A stretch of DNA of 37,249 bases from Candidatus Faecousia excrementigallinarum (GCA_018713285.1 DVFK01000119.1:1-37249), one strand, 5' to 3'. Positions 7,931 to 15,800 are shown, counted from the stretch's first letter. The notes: generated by a model not told the origin, from the letters alone. Translations and numbers: made by a program.

Positions 7931-8952
7931 AAAAACTGATGCACTCTACCAAATGGCGTTTTATCCTCTGTGTCATTGTCACCAACCTGCTTTCCATCTC
8001 CGTGACCATGTTTGTGTGGCTGCCCATGTCCCGGAATCTGTTTCCGGTGGGCAATGTGCTGGCACCTTACATCCCCATGGGAATTGCCACCCTGGTTGCC
8101 ATTCCCATTTCCTCAGCCATCAGCCTCCACTCAGCCAAGCCCATTCAGGATATGGTGGAGGCCACAAAATCCATTTCCAAGGGGGATTTCTCCGTCCGGG
8201 TTTCCGAGGAATGGGAGGGGGACATCGGGGAGCTTCTTCACAGCTTCAACCAGATGACAGCAGAGCTGGGAAGCACAGAGCTGATGCGCAACGACTTTAT
8301 CAATATCTTCTCCCACGAATTCAAAACCCCCATTGTGTCCATCCGGGGATTTGCCCGGCGTCTGCGCAGCGGCAACCTGACCCAGCAGCAGCGGGAGGAG
8401 TACCTGCAATTCATTGCGGAAGAGTCGGAACGGCTGTCCAGGCTGGCAAACTCTGTTCTGCTGATTGCCAAATATGAAAACCAGACCCTGATTGCAGACC
8501 AGACGGAATACGACCTGGATGAGCAAATCCGTACCTGTATCCTCCGGATGGAAAGCCAGTGGTCAGAGCGAAATATCGTCTTTGATGTGGATTTGCCCAA
8601 GCTGCCATACCGAAGCAATGCAGAGATGATGGACCATGTCTGGGGAAATCTGATTGGCAATGCCATCAAATACAGCCACGACAATGGAAAAATCTACATC
8701 TCCGCCCGGAGGGATGAAAGCTTTGTCACTGTCTGGATCCGGGATGAAGGCATTGGAATCAAGCCAGAACACATCCGGCATATTTTTGACAAGTTCTATC
8801 AGGAAGACACCGCCCACGCTTCCGAAGGAAACGGCCTGGGCCTTGCCCTGGTGCGCAGAATCATAGAGCTGAGCAAGGGGGAGATTTCCGTGGAAAGCCA
8901 GGAAAACCACGGGACGGTTTTCATCGTCAGGCTGCCCTTGCAGCAGAGCTGA
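7924..8952 (+). CDS. Sensor histidine kinase (orphaned)
   Basis: A 342-residue membrane kinase. Two N-terminal helices (about 10-35 and 45-68) flank a very short outside loop. A HAMP-like linker follows (about 70-120, KPIQDMVEATKSISKGDFSV), then the HisKA domain with the phospho-acceptor in FSHEFKTPIVSIRG. The ATPase domain has N box NAIKY, G1 DEGIGI and G2 GNGLGLAL. All catalytic motifs look intact. The short sensor loop resembles kinases that sense within the membrane or through a partner transporter. Its cognate response regulator is reduced to a C-terminal fragment, and any promoter upstream has been replaced by a broken permease gene, so expression is uncertain. Confidence 0.9.
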   Translation: MLKKLMHSTKWRFILCVIVTNLLSISVTMFVWLPMSRNLFPVGNVLAPYIPMGIATLVAIPISSAISLHSAKPIQDMVEATKSISKGDFSVRVSEEWEGDIGELLHSFNQMTAELGSTELMRNDFINIFSHEFKTPIVSIRGFARRLRSGNLTQQQREEYLQFIAEESERLSRLANSVLLIAKYENQTLIADQTEYDLDEQIRTCILRMESQWSERNIVFDVDLPKLPYRSNAEMMDHVWGNLIGNAIKYSHDNGKIYISARRDESFVTVWIRDEGIGIKPEHIRHIFDKFYQEDTAHASEGNGLGLALVRRIIELSKGEISVESQENHGTVFIVRLPLQQS

Positions 8953-8961
8953 TTGCCCCGA

Positions 8962-8994
8962 AAAAAAGAGGTCACGGAAAGTGACCTCTTTTTT
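8962..8994. terminator. Bidirectional terminator between kinase and collagen-like gene
   Basis: A 14-base-pair stem AAAAAAGAGGTCAC (8962-8975) with its complement (8981-8994), GGAAA loop, A-run on one side and T-run on the other. It serves the converging genes on both strands. Confidence 0.9.
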
Positions 8995-8999
8995 GGGAA

Positions 9000-9965
9000 T
9001 TACCGATTCAGTTTCAGAATGCACAGGGAAAGGGCACCGGAGCGGGCGGTGGTGTCGCTGTTGAAGGTCAGGGTAAAGGAGGTCTGAGAGGGGGCGTAGA
9101 GAATCAGCCCGTAGGCACCCCAGGCGGTGACTCCCGGCGAACCTACCTTGCTGTAAAGCCCGTCATCCAGATGGGAGGTGCCGTTATAGGTGGGCGTCAC
9201 CTGCATATACCCGGCATTGTCCAAAATGGCGGAAGCCCCGTAGAAAACATAATAATAACCGGGCTCCAGCAGGACCTTGTTATTGCCCTGGAGGGTAATA
9301 TTTCCGGTGGTGTCGGTGGTTTGGGCTTGCAGGGGCATGAGATTCCCGCTGGTAAAAGCGGTCTCATAGTTGTTGAAAGAAGCAAATGTGCTGGTGCCGG
9401 GAGCACCCTGGGACCCTGGCTCGCCCTGGGGTCCCTGCGGCCCTTGCGGCCCGGGTTCGCCCTGAGGCCCTTGGGGGCCTTGCGGCCCGGTTTCACCCTG
9501 CGGCCCTTGGGGGCCTTGCGGTCCGGGTTCGCCCTGAGGCCCGACTGCCCCCTGTGGCCCCTCCGGCCCCTGAGGTCCGGCTTCGCCCTGCGGGCCCTCC
9601 GGACCCTGGGGTCCGGTTGCACCCTGAGGCCCCTGGGGACCCTGCGGCCCGGGTTCACCCTGCGGCCCTTGGGGTCCCTGAGGTCCAGTCGCACCCTGGG
9701 GCCCCTCTGGCCCCTGGGGCCCGGCTACACCCTGAGGACCCTCCGGTCCCTGGGGGCCGGTTTCGCCCTGGGGTCCGGTTTCGCCTTGAGGACCCTGTGG
9801 CCCGGGGCAGCCCCGGGGTCCCTGGGGCCCGGGACAGCCTCTGGGCCCCTGAGGCCCCGGTTCTCCCTGGGGGCCGGGAATCCCCTGGCATGGGCAGCAG
9901 GCGAAACAGAACCCGCCAGCACTTCTGGGCTGGGGGAATCTGGGGAGTTTATTGTTGTCTGTCAT
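9000..9965 (-). CDS. Collagen-like repeat protein with BclA/TNF-like C-terminal domain
   Basis: A 321-residue protein in three parts. Residues 1-27 are a short Cys-rich leader (CFACCPCQ) with no classical signal peptide. Residues 28-190 are about 54 uninterrupted Gly-X-Y triplets dominated by GPQ, GPE and GEP; two GCP triplets near the N-terminal end could form disulfide links in a triple helix. Residues 191-321 form a beta-rich domain ([42 protein letters not shown]) resembling the trimerising C-terminal domain of BclA-type proteins. In spore formers such proteins form the hair-like nap of the exosporium; in other Firmicutes they are surface proteins. The lack of a signal peptide and a SigK-like promoter favour a spore coat role, which is an inference. 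The ribosome binding site is weak. Confidence 0.9.
   Translation of the reverse strand: MTDNNKLPRFPQPRSAGGFCFACCPCQGIPGPQGEPGPQGPRGCPGPQGPRGCPGPQGPQGETGPQGETGPQGPEGPQGVAGPQGPEGPQGATGPQGPQGPQGEPGPQGPQGPQGATGPQGPEGPQGEAGPQGPEGPQGAVGPQGEPGPQGPQGPQGETGPQGPQGPQGEPGPQGPQGPQGEPGSQGAPGTSTFASFNNYETAFTSGNLMPLQAQTTDTTGNITLQGNNKVLLEPGYYYVFYGASAILDNAGYMQVTPTYNGTSHLDDGLYSKVGSPGVTAWGAYGLILYAPSQTSFTLTFNSDTTARSGALSLCILKLNR
9396..9884 (-). repeat. Collagen-coding minisatellite (9-base units in 36-base higher-order repeats)
   Basis: The Gly-X-Y region is built from 12-residue (36-base) blocks of the form GPQGP(Q/E)GPQGxx, in which only the last pair varies (VA, AT, EP, AT, EA, AV, ET, EP, EP), with two shortened six-residue blocks. 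The blocks are near copies, which points to growth by slippage or unequal exchange and to length variation between strains. Confidence 0.9.
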
Positions 9966-10002
9966 ATTGCATCACTGCCTTTCTGGAAGATATCTTCATA
10001 CC

Positions 10003-10029
10003 AGAATATGCAGGAAGCAAGAAAAGGGT
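10003..10029 (-). promoter_or_regulatory. Possible sporulation (SigK-like) promoter of the collagen-like gene
   Basis: On the minus strand: AC (10028-10029), exactly 17 bases, then CATATTCT (10003-10010). The known SigK pattern is AC-N16/17-CATAnnnTA; the last A is not matched (CATATTCTG). No good SigA promoter is visible in the 107-base gap to yitT. The start codon lies 37 bases downstream. Confidence 0.4.
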
Positions 10030-10032
10030 GTG

Positions 10033-10065
10033 AAAATGCGCCTGCCCCAAACCGGGACAGGCGCA
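10033..10065 (-). terminator. Terminator of the YitT-family gene
   Basis: Hairpin TGCGCCTGTCCC / GGGGCAGGCGCA on the minus strand (one G-T pair) followed by TTTTC. It sits 8 bases after the yitT-like stop codon. Confidence 0.85.
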
Positions 10066-10072
10066 AGCTTTG

Positions 10073-10954
10073 TCAGGAATTTTTGGAATTGGGTGCCGGT
10101 TCGCCGATGGTGACCGGGTGGAAGCCCTCACCGTGGACCTCGTTGGATTCCAGCACAATCAGGAAGGAACTGGGGTCAGCGGCTTTGGCAGCTTTTTGTA
10201 CCAGATACATTTCCCGGTTGTTGCAGGCGCACATCACCACCTGGCGGGTGTCTCCCTTGTAGCCGCCCTGGGCGGGAAGAATGGTGGAGCCCCGGCCGCA
10301 GCATTGGTCGATGACCTGGCAGATTTTTTCTCCCTGGTCGGTGACAATCAGGGCCATTTTCCCGGCGTTCATGCCGTACATCATCTTGTCTACCGCCACG
10401 GCGTACAGGTAGCTGACAATCAAGCCGTAGATAATGCCGTCAATGTCCCGGAACAAAAGGCTTCCCAGAGCAATGATAATCACATCGGAGACAAAGATGA
10501 TTTTGCCCAGGGAGAGGTAGGGGAATTTGGCCTTTACCGCCATGGTGATGAAGTCGGCACCGCCGGTGGAGGAGTTTTGCATATAGATGAGGGCGTAGCC
10601 GATACCGGCAATCACGCCGGTGCAAAGGGCTGCCAGCAGCCGGCTGCCGGTGTAAACGGGAAACAGGGGGGCTACATAGTCGATGAGCACAGAGGAGATA
10701 ATCATGCAGCGCACCGAGCTGATGAAGAAGTTTTTGCCCAGCAGCCGATAGCACAAAATGGCCACGGGAATGTTCATCACGATGGTGGAAAGACCGATGG
10801 GAATTCCAAACAGGTGATAAAGAATGATGGAGATGCCGGAAAAACCGGTTAAGGGAAACTCAGCCTGAACGGCAAAGTTGTAAATGGCGGCGGCAATCAT
10901 AATGCTGCCAACAAGCTCAAAAATCATTTGGGTAAGAAGTCTTTTTCTCATCAT
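10073..10954 (-). CDS. YitT-family membrane protein (DUF161 + DUF2179)
   Basis: A 293-residue protein. The N-terminal ~200 residues hold five to six membrane segments with the family motifs FPLTGFSGISIILYHLFGIPIG, NSSTGGADFITMAVK and DIDGIIYGLIVSYLYAVAVD. The C-terminal ~85 residues form the soluble DUF2179 domain (GYKGDTRQVVMCACNNREM, FLIVLESNEVHGEGF). YitT proteins are widespread in Firmicutes and may be transporters; no substrate is established. Two consecutive ATG codons (10952-10954 and 10949-10951) follow an AAGGAGG site; either may be used. Transcribed alone from a strong promoter that divides it from the sdpR-like operon. A terminator-like hairpin lies in its leader. Confidence 0.92.
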   Translation of the reverse strand: MMRKRLLTQMIFELVGSIMIAAAIYNFAVQAEFPLTGFSGISIILYHLFGIPIGLSTIVMNIPVAILCYRLLGKNFFISSVRCMIISSVLIDYVAPLFPVYTGSRLLAALCTGVIAGIGYALIYMQNSSTGGADFITMAVKAKFPYLSLGKIIFVSDVIIIALGSLLFRDIDGIIYGLIVSYLYAVAVDKMMYGMNAGKMALIVTDQGEKICQVIDQCCGRGSTILPAQGGYKGDTRQVVMCACNNREMYLVQKAAKAADPSSFLIVLESNEVHGEGFHPVTIGEPAPNSKNS

Positions 10955-10970
10955 TATCCTCCTTCCGAAA

Positions 10971-11011
10971 AAAAGAGCTCAGGCGTATGTATAATACGCC
11001 TAAGCTCTTTT
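10971..11011 (-). promoter_or_regulatory. Terminator-like hairpin in the leader of the YitT-family gene
   Basis: A 17-18 base-pair stem (10971-10988 with 10994-11011, one mismatch, five-base loop) followed on the minus strand by a run of eight T residues, then directly by the AGGAGG site. It begins only a few bases after the predicted transcription start (about 11013). It could be an attenuator, a 5' stabilising stem, or both. No alternative antiterminator stem is obvious in the short leader. Confidence 0.65.
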
Positions 11012-11019
11012 CCGATAAA

Positions 11020-11049
11020 ATTATAACACAAAATCAAAAAATTTGTCAA
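11020..11049 (-). promoter_or_regulatory. Promoter of the YitT-family gene
   Basis: On the minus strand TTGACA (11044-11049), an 18-base spacer and TATAAT (11020-11025). Confidence 0.85.
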
Positions 11050-11058
11050 GACGGGAAG

Positions 11059-11087
11059 TTGACAATTTCCTTACCGGGTGCTATCAT
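11059..11087 (+). promoter_or_regulatory. Promoter of the sdpR-like operon
   Basis: TTGACA (11059-11064), a 17-base spacer and TATCAT (11082-11087). Back to back with the yitT-like promoter; the two -35 elements are only 9 bases apart. Confidence 0.75.
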
Positions 11088-11091
11088 ATAA

Positions 11092-11114
11092 TTAACAATT
11101 AGGTTAAATGTTAA
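11092..11114 (+). promoter_or_regulatory. Candidate SdpR/ArsR-type operator
   Basis: Inverted repeat TTAACA (11092-11097) and TGTTAA (11109-11114) separated by 11 bases, placed between the -10 element and the ribosome binding site of the arsR/sdpR-like gene. The position predicts autorepression by the encoded regulator. Confidence 0.6.
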
Positions 11115-11127
11115 AGGAGGCGATACC

Positions 11128-11403
11128 ATGTCCCTGCAAAAGACCCTGCGGGCGCTGGCGGACCCCACCCGCCGGAAGATTCTCAATCTCCTGAAAGACG
11201 GCAGGATGTCCGCCGGGGAGATTACCGACTGCTTCTCCGTCACCGCAGCATCCATATCCCGACACCTGTCGGTGCTGAAGGAAGCGGATTTGATTCGGGA
11301 CAGCCGGGAAGGAAAGTTCATTTACTATCAGCTCAATGCCTCCGTGCTGGAGGAGATTATGCTCTGGCTTACGGACCTGAAAGGAGAGGAACAACATGAT
11401 TAA
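11128..11403 (+). CDS. ArsR/SdpR-family transcriptional regulator
   Basis: A 91-residue winged-helix repressor. The opening LRALADPTRRKILNLLKDGRMSAGEI and the recognition helix TAASISRHLSVLKEADLI are characteristic. No metal-binding Cys pair of the ArsR/SmtB type is seen, in line with SdpR-like members that respond to a membrane partner. In Bacillus subtilis SdpR represses its own operon with SdpI, and SdpI sequesters SdpR at the membrane when it binds the SdpC toxin. The same gene order here (regulator overlapping an SdpI-family gene by eight bases) suggests a like circuit; the trigger is unknown. Start chosen by an AAAGGAGG site. Confidence 0.9.
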   Translation: MSLQKTLRALADPTRRKILNLLKDGRMSAGEITDCFSVTAASISRHLSVLKEADLIRDSREGKFIYYQLNASVLEEIMLWLTDLKGEEQHD

Positions 11404-12037
11404 ACGGAACAAATGGACTCTTTTTATTACATCTCTGGTGATTTTGCTTCCCATGGCGGTGGGGCTGATTCTCTGGAACCGGCTGCCGGAGCAGATGCCC
11501 ACCCATTGGGGCGCGGACGGCCAGGTGGACGGCTACAGCAGCAAGCTTTTCGGCGTGCTGGGACTGCCGGCCTTCATGTTAGGCATCCATTGGCTGTGCG
11601 TTGTACTGACAGCGGCAGCTCCCAAGCACAACAATGTTTCCGGGAAGGCCTTGCACCTGGTATTCTGGATTTGCCCCGCCATCTCCCTGATTGTGGGCTT
11701 TATCACCTATGGTCAGGTGCTGGGGCTTCAGATGAATGTGACCCTCATCATGCTGCTGCTTATGGGCGTGCTGTTTTTTGCCATCGGCAATTATCTTCCC
11801 AAATGCAAGCAGAACTACACCGTGGGTATCAAGCTTCCCTGGACCTTGAATGACGAGGCCAACTGGGACAGCACCCACCGCTTTGCCGGGAAACTCTGGG
11901 TCGTGGGCGGTCTTGTGATTCTGGCCACCGCGTTTCTGCAAAACATCTGGATTTTCCTGGGAATTGTGATGGTAATGAGCATCGTTCCCATGATTTATTC
12001 CTATTTGTACTACCGGAAGCATACTTCTGAAGAATGA
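11396..12037 (+). CDS. SdpI-family membrane protein (DUF1648 + SdpI domain)
   Basis: A 213-residue membrane protein with about six helices. The N-terminal DUF1648 motif reads LPEQMPTHWGADGQVDGYSSK; the C-terminal SdpI motif reads YTVGIKLPWTLNDEANWDSTHRFAGKLWV. In B. subtilis SdpI gives immunity to the cannibalism toxin SdpC and signals to SdpR. Translation is coupled to the upstream regulator (8-base overlap, own GGAGAGG site). No sdpABC-like toxin genes occur in the window, so it may protect against toxins made by others or do an unrelated envelope job. Confidence 0.9.
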   Translation: MIKRNKWTLFITSLVILLPMAVGLILWNRLPEQMPTHWGADGQVDGYSSKLFGVLGLPAFMLGIHWLCVVLTAAAPKHNNVSGKALHLVFWICPAISLIVGFITYGQVLGLQMNVTLIMLLLMGVLFFAIGNYLPKCKQNYTVGIKLPWTLNDEANWDSTHRFAGKLWVVGGLVILATAFLQNIWIFLGIVMVMSIVPMIYSYLYYRKHTSEE

Positions 12038-12055
12038 AAGGACAGGTGAGTACCT

Positions 12056-12430
12056 GTGTTTTGGTGGTTCATCTTTATCTGTGACCTCCTTACCCCGGTC
12101 CTGATGATTGGGGTGGGCCGCTGGATGTGGAAGCACCCTCCCAAGGAAATCAATGCCTTTCTGGGCTACCGGACACCCCGGTCCATGGTAAATATGGACA
12201 CCTGGAATTTTGCCCATCACCACTGCGGAAAGCGGTGGTGGATCATCGGATGGATTTTGCTCCTTCCCACAGTTGCCATCCATATTCCCTTTTACGGCAA
12301 AGGGGAGGATGCCATCGGGTGGATGTGTATCGGGGTGCTGGTGGTGCAGTGCACGGTCTTGATTGCCAGCATATTCCCCACGGAACGGGCTTTGAAGAAA
12401 ACCTTCCGAGAGGACGGAACCCGCAGATAA
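12056..12430 (+). CDS. SdpI/YfhL-family membrane protein
   Basis: A 124-residue protein with three hydrophobic segments and the SdpI-domain signature LGYRTPRSMVNMDTWNFAHH. It lacks DUF1648 and corresponds to the C-terminal half of the preceding protein. The start is GTG (12056) with AGGTGAG six bases upstream; no better ATG exists in frame. It begins 18 bases after the previous stop codon and so is the third gene of the sdpR-like operon. Confidence 0.85.
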   Translation: MFWWFIFICDLLTPVLMIGVGRWMWKHPPKEINAFLGYRTPRSMVNMDTWNFAHHHCGKRWWIIGWILLLPTVAIHIPFYGKGEDAIGWMCIGVLVVQCTVLIASIFPTERALKKTFREDGTRR

Positions 12431-12431
12431 G

Positions 12432-12475
12432 AAAAACCCCAACAGGCGGTGGATTACCGTGCCTGTTGGGGTTTT
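12432..12475. terminator. Bidirectional terminator after the SdpI operon and YfhO-like gene
   Basis: Stem AAAACCCCAACAGGC with its exact complement around a 13-base loop; A-run on the left and T-run on the right. It ends the plus-strand SdpI operon and the minus-strand YfhO-like gene 12 bases away. Confidence 0.9.
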
Positions 12476-12487
12476 GTCATAGTTTCA

Positions 12488-15268
12488 TCAAGCTTTCCGG
12501 GGCTTTTCGTATTTGCCAATGAGCCGCTTGGGCTTATACAGCAGGAAGTACAGCCCTGCCAGAAGGACGGCAGCTCCCAGGGAGACTTTCCAGCCCAGAG
12601 AGAAGGCGGCGTTGTGATAGGTGAATTGGATTTCGTGGTAGCCTTCCGTCAGCTCCAGAGCTACCATGGCATCCCCCACCAGCACGATTTCCGCCGGCTT
12701 TCCGTCCACCGTAGCACTCCAGTTCCCGTTCTGGGGGATGGAGGTATACAGCAGCCCATCCCGGTTGCATTGAATGAGACCGGAGATTTTGGTGTTGGAA
12801 AACTCCGTCAGCTCCAGAGTGGAGGCAGCCAGAATGCTGTGAGCCTGGCGGAACAGAGTTTCATCCAGAATGGCGGCGTTGACCGTCATGTTGCTGTTTT
12901 CCCCGGAGGCACAGGTCAGCTCAATGGTAATCACATCCCCGGGCACTACATCGCTCACCGCCAGCATCTGTGGCAGACTGTAGGTCTCGGAGTAGAGCCG
13001 GGTGCCGTTTTTCAGAACCCGGAAGCTGTTGCGCTTGGGCAGGTTCAGGTTGATGCACAGGAAGCCTTCCTTGTCGGCGGTGTAGTTGTAGGAGATGGTG
13101 CCGCCGCTGGGGGCATCATAGGAGCAGTAGCCGGTGGAGGAGAAGGAGTTGATGGTCACATCCGAGGACTGGACGGAGAGGTAGTCCCCCTGGACAAAGG
13201 TCCACACATCCTCTTCCATGCCGGTAGCGGCTTTGATGAGATTGTTCTGGAAAATGAAGGGGCTTCCGGAGGTGAATTCCAAATCCTTCAGCTCCGCCTC
13301 CGTCAGAAAGCCCAGAGGCAAATAGGCGTTGTTTTCCAGCAGATGGACATTTCCCTTGTAGTGCAGGTCGTCAAAGTACGTATTCTCAATCACATTGCCG
13401 TCCCGCTCAATCATATACTGGAGGTTCAGGAACAAATTTGCCACCGGGGAGCTGTCCTCAAAGCAGTACCGGTTGTAGGTGTCCTTGGCGCCGTAGCCCA
13501 GGGCCTGCATGAACCGGGTGACCCGCACATTGGCGGAGCTGGTAAAGGTGGAGATACCATTGTAATTGTTCAGGGCACCGTCGTTGAGGGTCTGGGAGTG
13601 GGTCATCTCTGCCCGATAGAACAGGGTGTTCTTTTCCCGCTCCTGCATAATTGCGATAATATCGGCAGTATCCTCGCCGCCTCTGGGGTAGGAGTACAGC
13701 CCCACATTGGTAAAGGAGAAGCTGACGCCGAAGTTAATCAGGTTGAACACCAGCTCCAGACCTACCGCAGCCAGCAGCAGATAAGAGCAGGTGCGGCGGC
13801 TCAGAACCCAGTGATTCCGGCGTGCGGCAAAGGCGGCGGGAGCGGTTTCCTCCGATACGGGCTTTCGCCGGGCGGAATAGAACAGGAAGAAGAAATATAC
13901 CCCCAGGAAAATCAGATTGTAGGCAACAAAGCTGCAATGGGAGGCAAAGGTGCCAATGTTCAGAAAAATATTCTCCAGGGAATCCGCCGGCAGGAAGCTG
14001 ACCTTGCCGGTAAGCAGCTCCGTAAAGTCGGAGAGGGCTTCACTGCAGAAAAAGATGTTCAGGCTCAGGATTCCGCCAATGATAATCTGCCAGGTTTGGA
14101 ACTTGCGCCGCAGCAGCCAGGCCCGGTAAGCCATCACCAGCAGCACAAAGCTGAAGAGGAAACTGAAGCGGTAGGGAATCATATTGGGGAAGTGGAAACC
14201 GTGCCAGATGTAGTCCAGCTGGCGGAGAATAAAGCTCAGGCTGAAAAACAGCAGAAGTCCCAGGCTGCACAGCTTGTCCCGGAGGTGAATCTGGGGACAG
14301 GTGAGAAACACCATGGCAAGCAATGTGGTAATCACGCCGCAGTACAGATTGGGCAGACCCTCCTTGAAGGTGGGGGTGATGCCGCCGTTCATGTTTCCCG
14401 CCACCTGGCGCATGGCATCCAAAAGCCCCAGCCAGGTGTTTTTGTCGGCGATGTTCAGCTTGAGCCCCTTGGGGAACTGGTTCACGGCAGATTGGGTGGT
14501 TTGCAGGGCAGTTAGGGCAGGCAGTTCCAGAATGGCGGTCATGGCGATGGCAATGACAGAAAACAGCGCCATCCACAAAAGGTCGGTGAAGAACCGCTTG
14601 AAGCCCTGCCAGCAGCAGATTTCATAGCACACAAAGGACAAAAACACGAAAATGCAGGTGAAAAAGCCCACATAATAGTTGGAGAACACCGACAAAAACA
14701 GAGTCAGAGTGTAAAGGAGGAATTTGCGATTGCGAAGCAGGCTGATTTCTCCCAGAATCACCAGAGGCAGCAGGGCGAAGGTGTCCAGCCACATGAGATT
14801 CCACTGATACCCCAGAGCCCAGGCACACAGGGCGTAGAGGGCACCGAAGATGCTGATGGAAAGATCATCCTTGTGGAAAATCTTTTTCAGGAAGATGGCA
14901 AAGAACATTCCTGCCAGTCCCAGGCGAAGGGGCAAAAGCAGGGAGAACAGGGGCAGAAGCCAGCTTTCCGGCACCAGAACGGAAAGAAGATTCAAAGGCG
15001 AGGCCAGATAGTAGGAGATGAGGCCCAGATAGTCCATGCCCATACCCACATTCCAGCTGTAAAGCAGACTGTCCCCGGAGAGAAGGGCTCTGCGGTAGGC
15101 CACAAAGAAGGGGTAGTACTGGTGGTACATATCGGAGTAGAGCATGCTCAGGCCCCCGAAAGGTGAGCATCCGGCAATGAGCATCAGGCAGAGCATTCCC
15201 AGGCAGGGAATGGCAAAGGCCAATGCAATGTAGTTCCATTTGATTTTTTTCAGCTGCGGTAGTTTCAT
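12488..15268 (-). CDS. YfhO-family membrane protein
   Basis: A 926-residue integral membrane protein. About 12 helices fill the first ~500 residues, with the YfhO-typical loop SDMYHQYYPFFVAYRRALLSG and GMGMDYLGLISYYLASPLNLL near the N-terminus. A large outside domain (about residues 510-890) follows and a last helix near the C-terminus (SLGAAVLLAGLYFLLYKPK). The fold resembles GT-C glycosyltransferases that use polyprenyl-linked sugars. Bacillus YfhO and Listeria relatives take part in glycosylation of lipoteichoic or wall teichoic acid; the substrate here cannot be told. Monocistronic, with its own promoter and ribosome binding site (AGGGGGGCG). Confidence 0.9.
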   Translation of the reverse strand: MKLPQLKKIKWNYIALAFAIPCLGMLCLMLIAGCSPFGGLSMLYSDMYHQYYPFFVAYRRALLSGDSLLYSWNVGMGMDYLGLISYYLASPLNLLSVLVPESWLLPLFSLLLPLRLGLAGMFFAIFLKKIFHKDDLSISIFGALYALCAWALGYQWNLMWLDTFALLPLVILGEISLLRNRKFLLYTLTLFLSVFSNYYVGFFTCIFVFLSFVCYEICCWQGFKRFFTDLLWMALFSVIAIAMTAILELPALTALQTTQSAVNQFPKGLKLNIADKNTWLGLLDAMRQVAGNMNGGITPTFKEGLPNLYCGVITTLLAMVFLTCPQIHLRDKLCSLGLLLFFSLSFILRQLDYIWHGFHFPNMIPYRFSFLFSFVLLVMAYRAWLLRRKFQTWQIIIGGILSLNIFFCSEALSDFTELLTGKVSFLPADSLENIFLNIGTFASHCSFVAYNLIFLGVYFFFLFYSARRKPVSEETAPAAFAARRNHWVLSRRTCSYLLLAAVGLELVFNLINFGVSFSFTNVGLYSYPRGGEDTADIIAIMQEREKNTLFYRAEMTHSQTLNDGALNNYNGISTFTSSANVRVTRFMQALGYGAKDTYNRYCFEDSSPVANLFLNLQYMIERDGNVIENTYFDDLHYKGNVHLLENNAYLPLGFLTEAELKDLEFTSGSPFIFQNNLIKAATGMEEDVWTFVQGDYLSVQSSDVTINSFSSTGYCSYDAPSGGTISYNYTADKEGFLCINLNLPKRNSFRVLKNGTRLYSETYSLPQMLAVSDVVPGDVITIELTCASGENSNMTVNAAILDETLFRQAHSILAASTLELTEFSNTKISGLIQCNRDGLLYTSIPQNGNWSATVDGKPAEIVLVGDAMVALELTEGYHEIQFTYHNAAFSLGWKVSLGAAVLLAGLYFLLYKPKRLIGKYEKPRKA

Positions 15269-15298
15269 GGTGCGCCCCCTGAGATAGATTCGTCTATC

Positions 15299-15327
15299 AG
15301 TTTACCATATCCCGACGTCAGGGTAAA
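15299..15327 (-). promoter_or_regulatory. Promoter of the YfhO-family gene
   Basis: On the minus strand TTTACC (15322-15327), 17 bases, TAAACT (15299-15304). Just downstream a short inverted repeat GATAGA/TCTATC (15283-15298) lies near the expected start of transcription and might be an operator or a 5' stem. Confidence 0.6.
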
Positions 15328-15360
15328 GGGGAAAAGGGAAAAACTTATCCAAAAGACAGG

Positions 15361-15393
15361 AAAAATCCCTGCCGCCAGAATTGGCGACAGGGA
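15361..15393 (-). terminator. Terminator of the PH-domain gene
   Basis: Minus-strand hairpin TCCCTGTCGCCA / TGGCGGCAGGGA with an ATTC-type loop and one mismatch, followed by TTTTT. Confidence 0.8.
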
Positions 15394-15398
15394 GTGTC

Positions 15399-15800
15399 TT
15401 ATTCCATATCATCCTCATGCCATTGGGCATCCGATTCCTCAGGGAGATCCTCCGGGGTGTCGGTCATAATCTCGCCCAGCCGGATACGCCGCTGGATTTT
15501 TACCTTCTCCACCTGCTGGTGAAGCATTTCCTTTACATCCAGAGGGTTCTTCACATTTTTCAGAAGCAGAGTGGGAGCGGTTTTGTCGGAGGAAACCACC
15601 GTAATGGAGCCTACCCCGAACATCCGCTGCCAGAGACTGCGGGAGGTGGAGATGTCCCGAATCCGGTACAAAAGAATCTCCTCATCCTTGATGCTGAAAA
15701 AGCCCACGGACAAAAACAGCCGGTCTTCCGACAGGGCATACCGGGTAAAGCTGAGAGGCAGTCCCAGATGACGCTTCCGGTCTTTCCAGATATATTCCAT
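15399..15800 (-). CDS. Bacterial PH-domain protein
   Basis: A 133-residue soluble protein. Residues ~5-100 follow the bacterial pleckstrin-homology (bPH2/YdbT-like) pattern: YIWKDRKRHLGLPLSFTRYALSEDRLFL, then EEILLYRIRDISTSRSLWQRMFGVGSITVVSSD and PTLLLKNVKNPLDVKEMLHQQVE. The C-terminal ~30 residues are acidic and probably unstructured. Unlike most bPH2 proteins it has no membrane helices, so it may act in the cytosol or at the membrane face. Function unknown. It has an AAGGAGGG site and its own promoter and terminator. Confidence 0.85.
   Translation of the reverse strand: MEYIWKDRKRHLGLPLSFTRYALSEDRLFLSVGFFSIKDEEILLYRIRDISTSRSLWQRMFGVGSITVVSSDKTAPTLLLKNVKNPLDVKEMLHQQVEKVKIQRRIRLGEIMTDTPEDLPEESDAQWHEDDME

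Noticed and set aside
9396-9884. Possible CRISPR array (36-base periodicity)
   Set aside because: The units are contiguous with no unique spacers, and the period follows protein triplets. No cas genes are nearby.
9171-10262. Open frames on both strands across the collagen repeats
   Set aside because: The repeats lack stop codons in several frames; only the minus frame gives Gly-X-Y triplets, a proper head domain and a sensible stop before a terminator.
12449-14515. Plus-strand open frame of 688 codons opposite the YfhO-type gene
   Set aside because: Antisense shadow; it starts inside a terminator hairpin and has low-complexity Gly/Gln composition.
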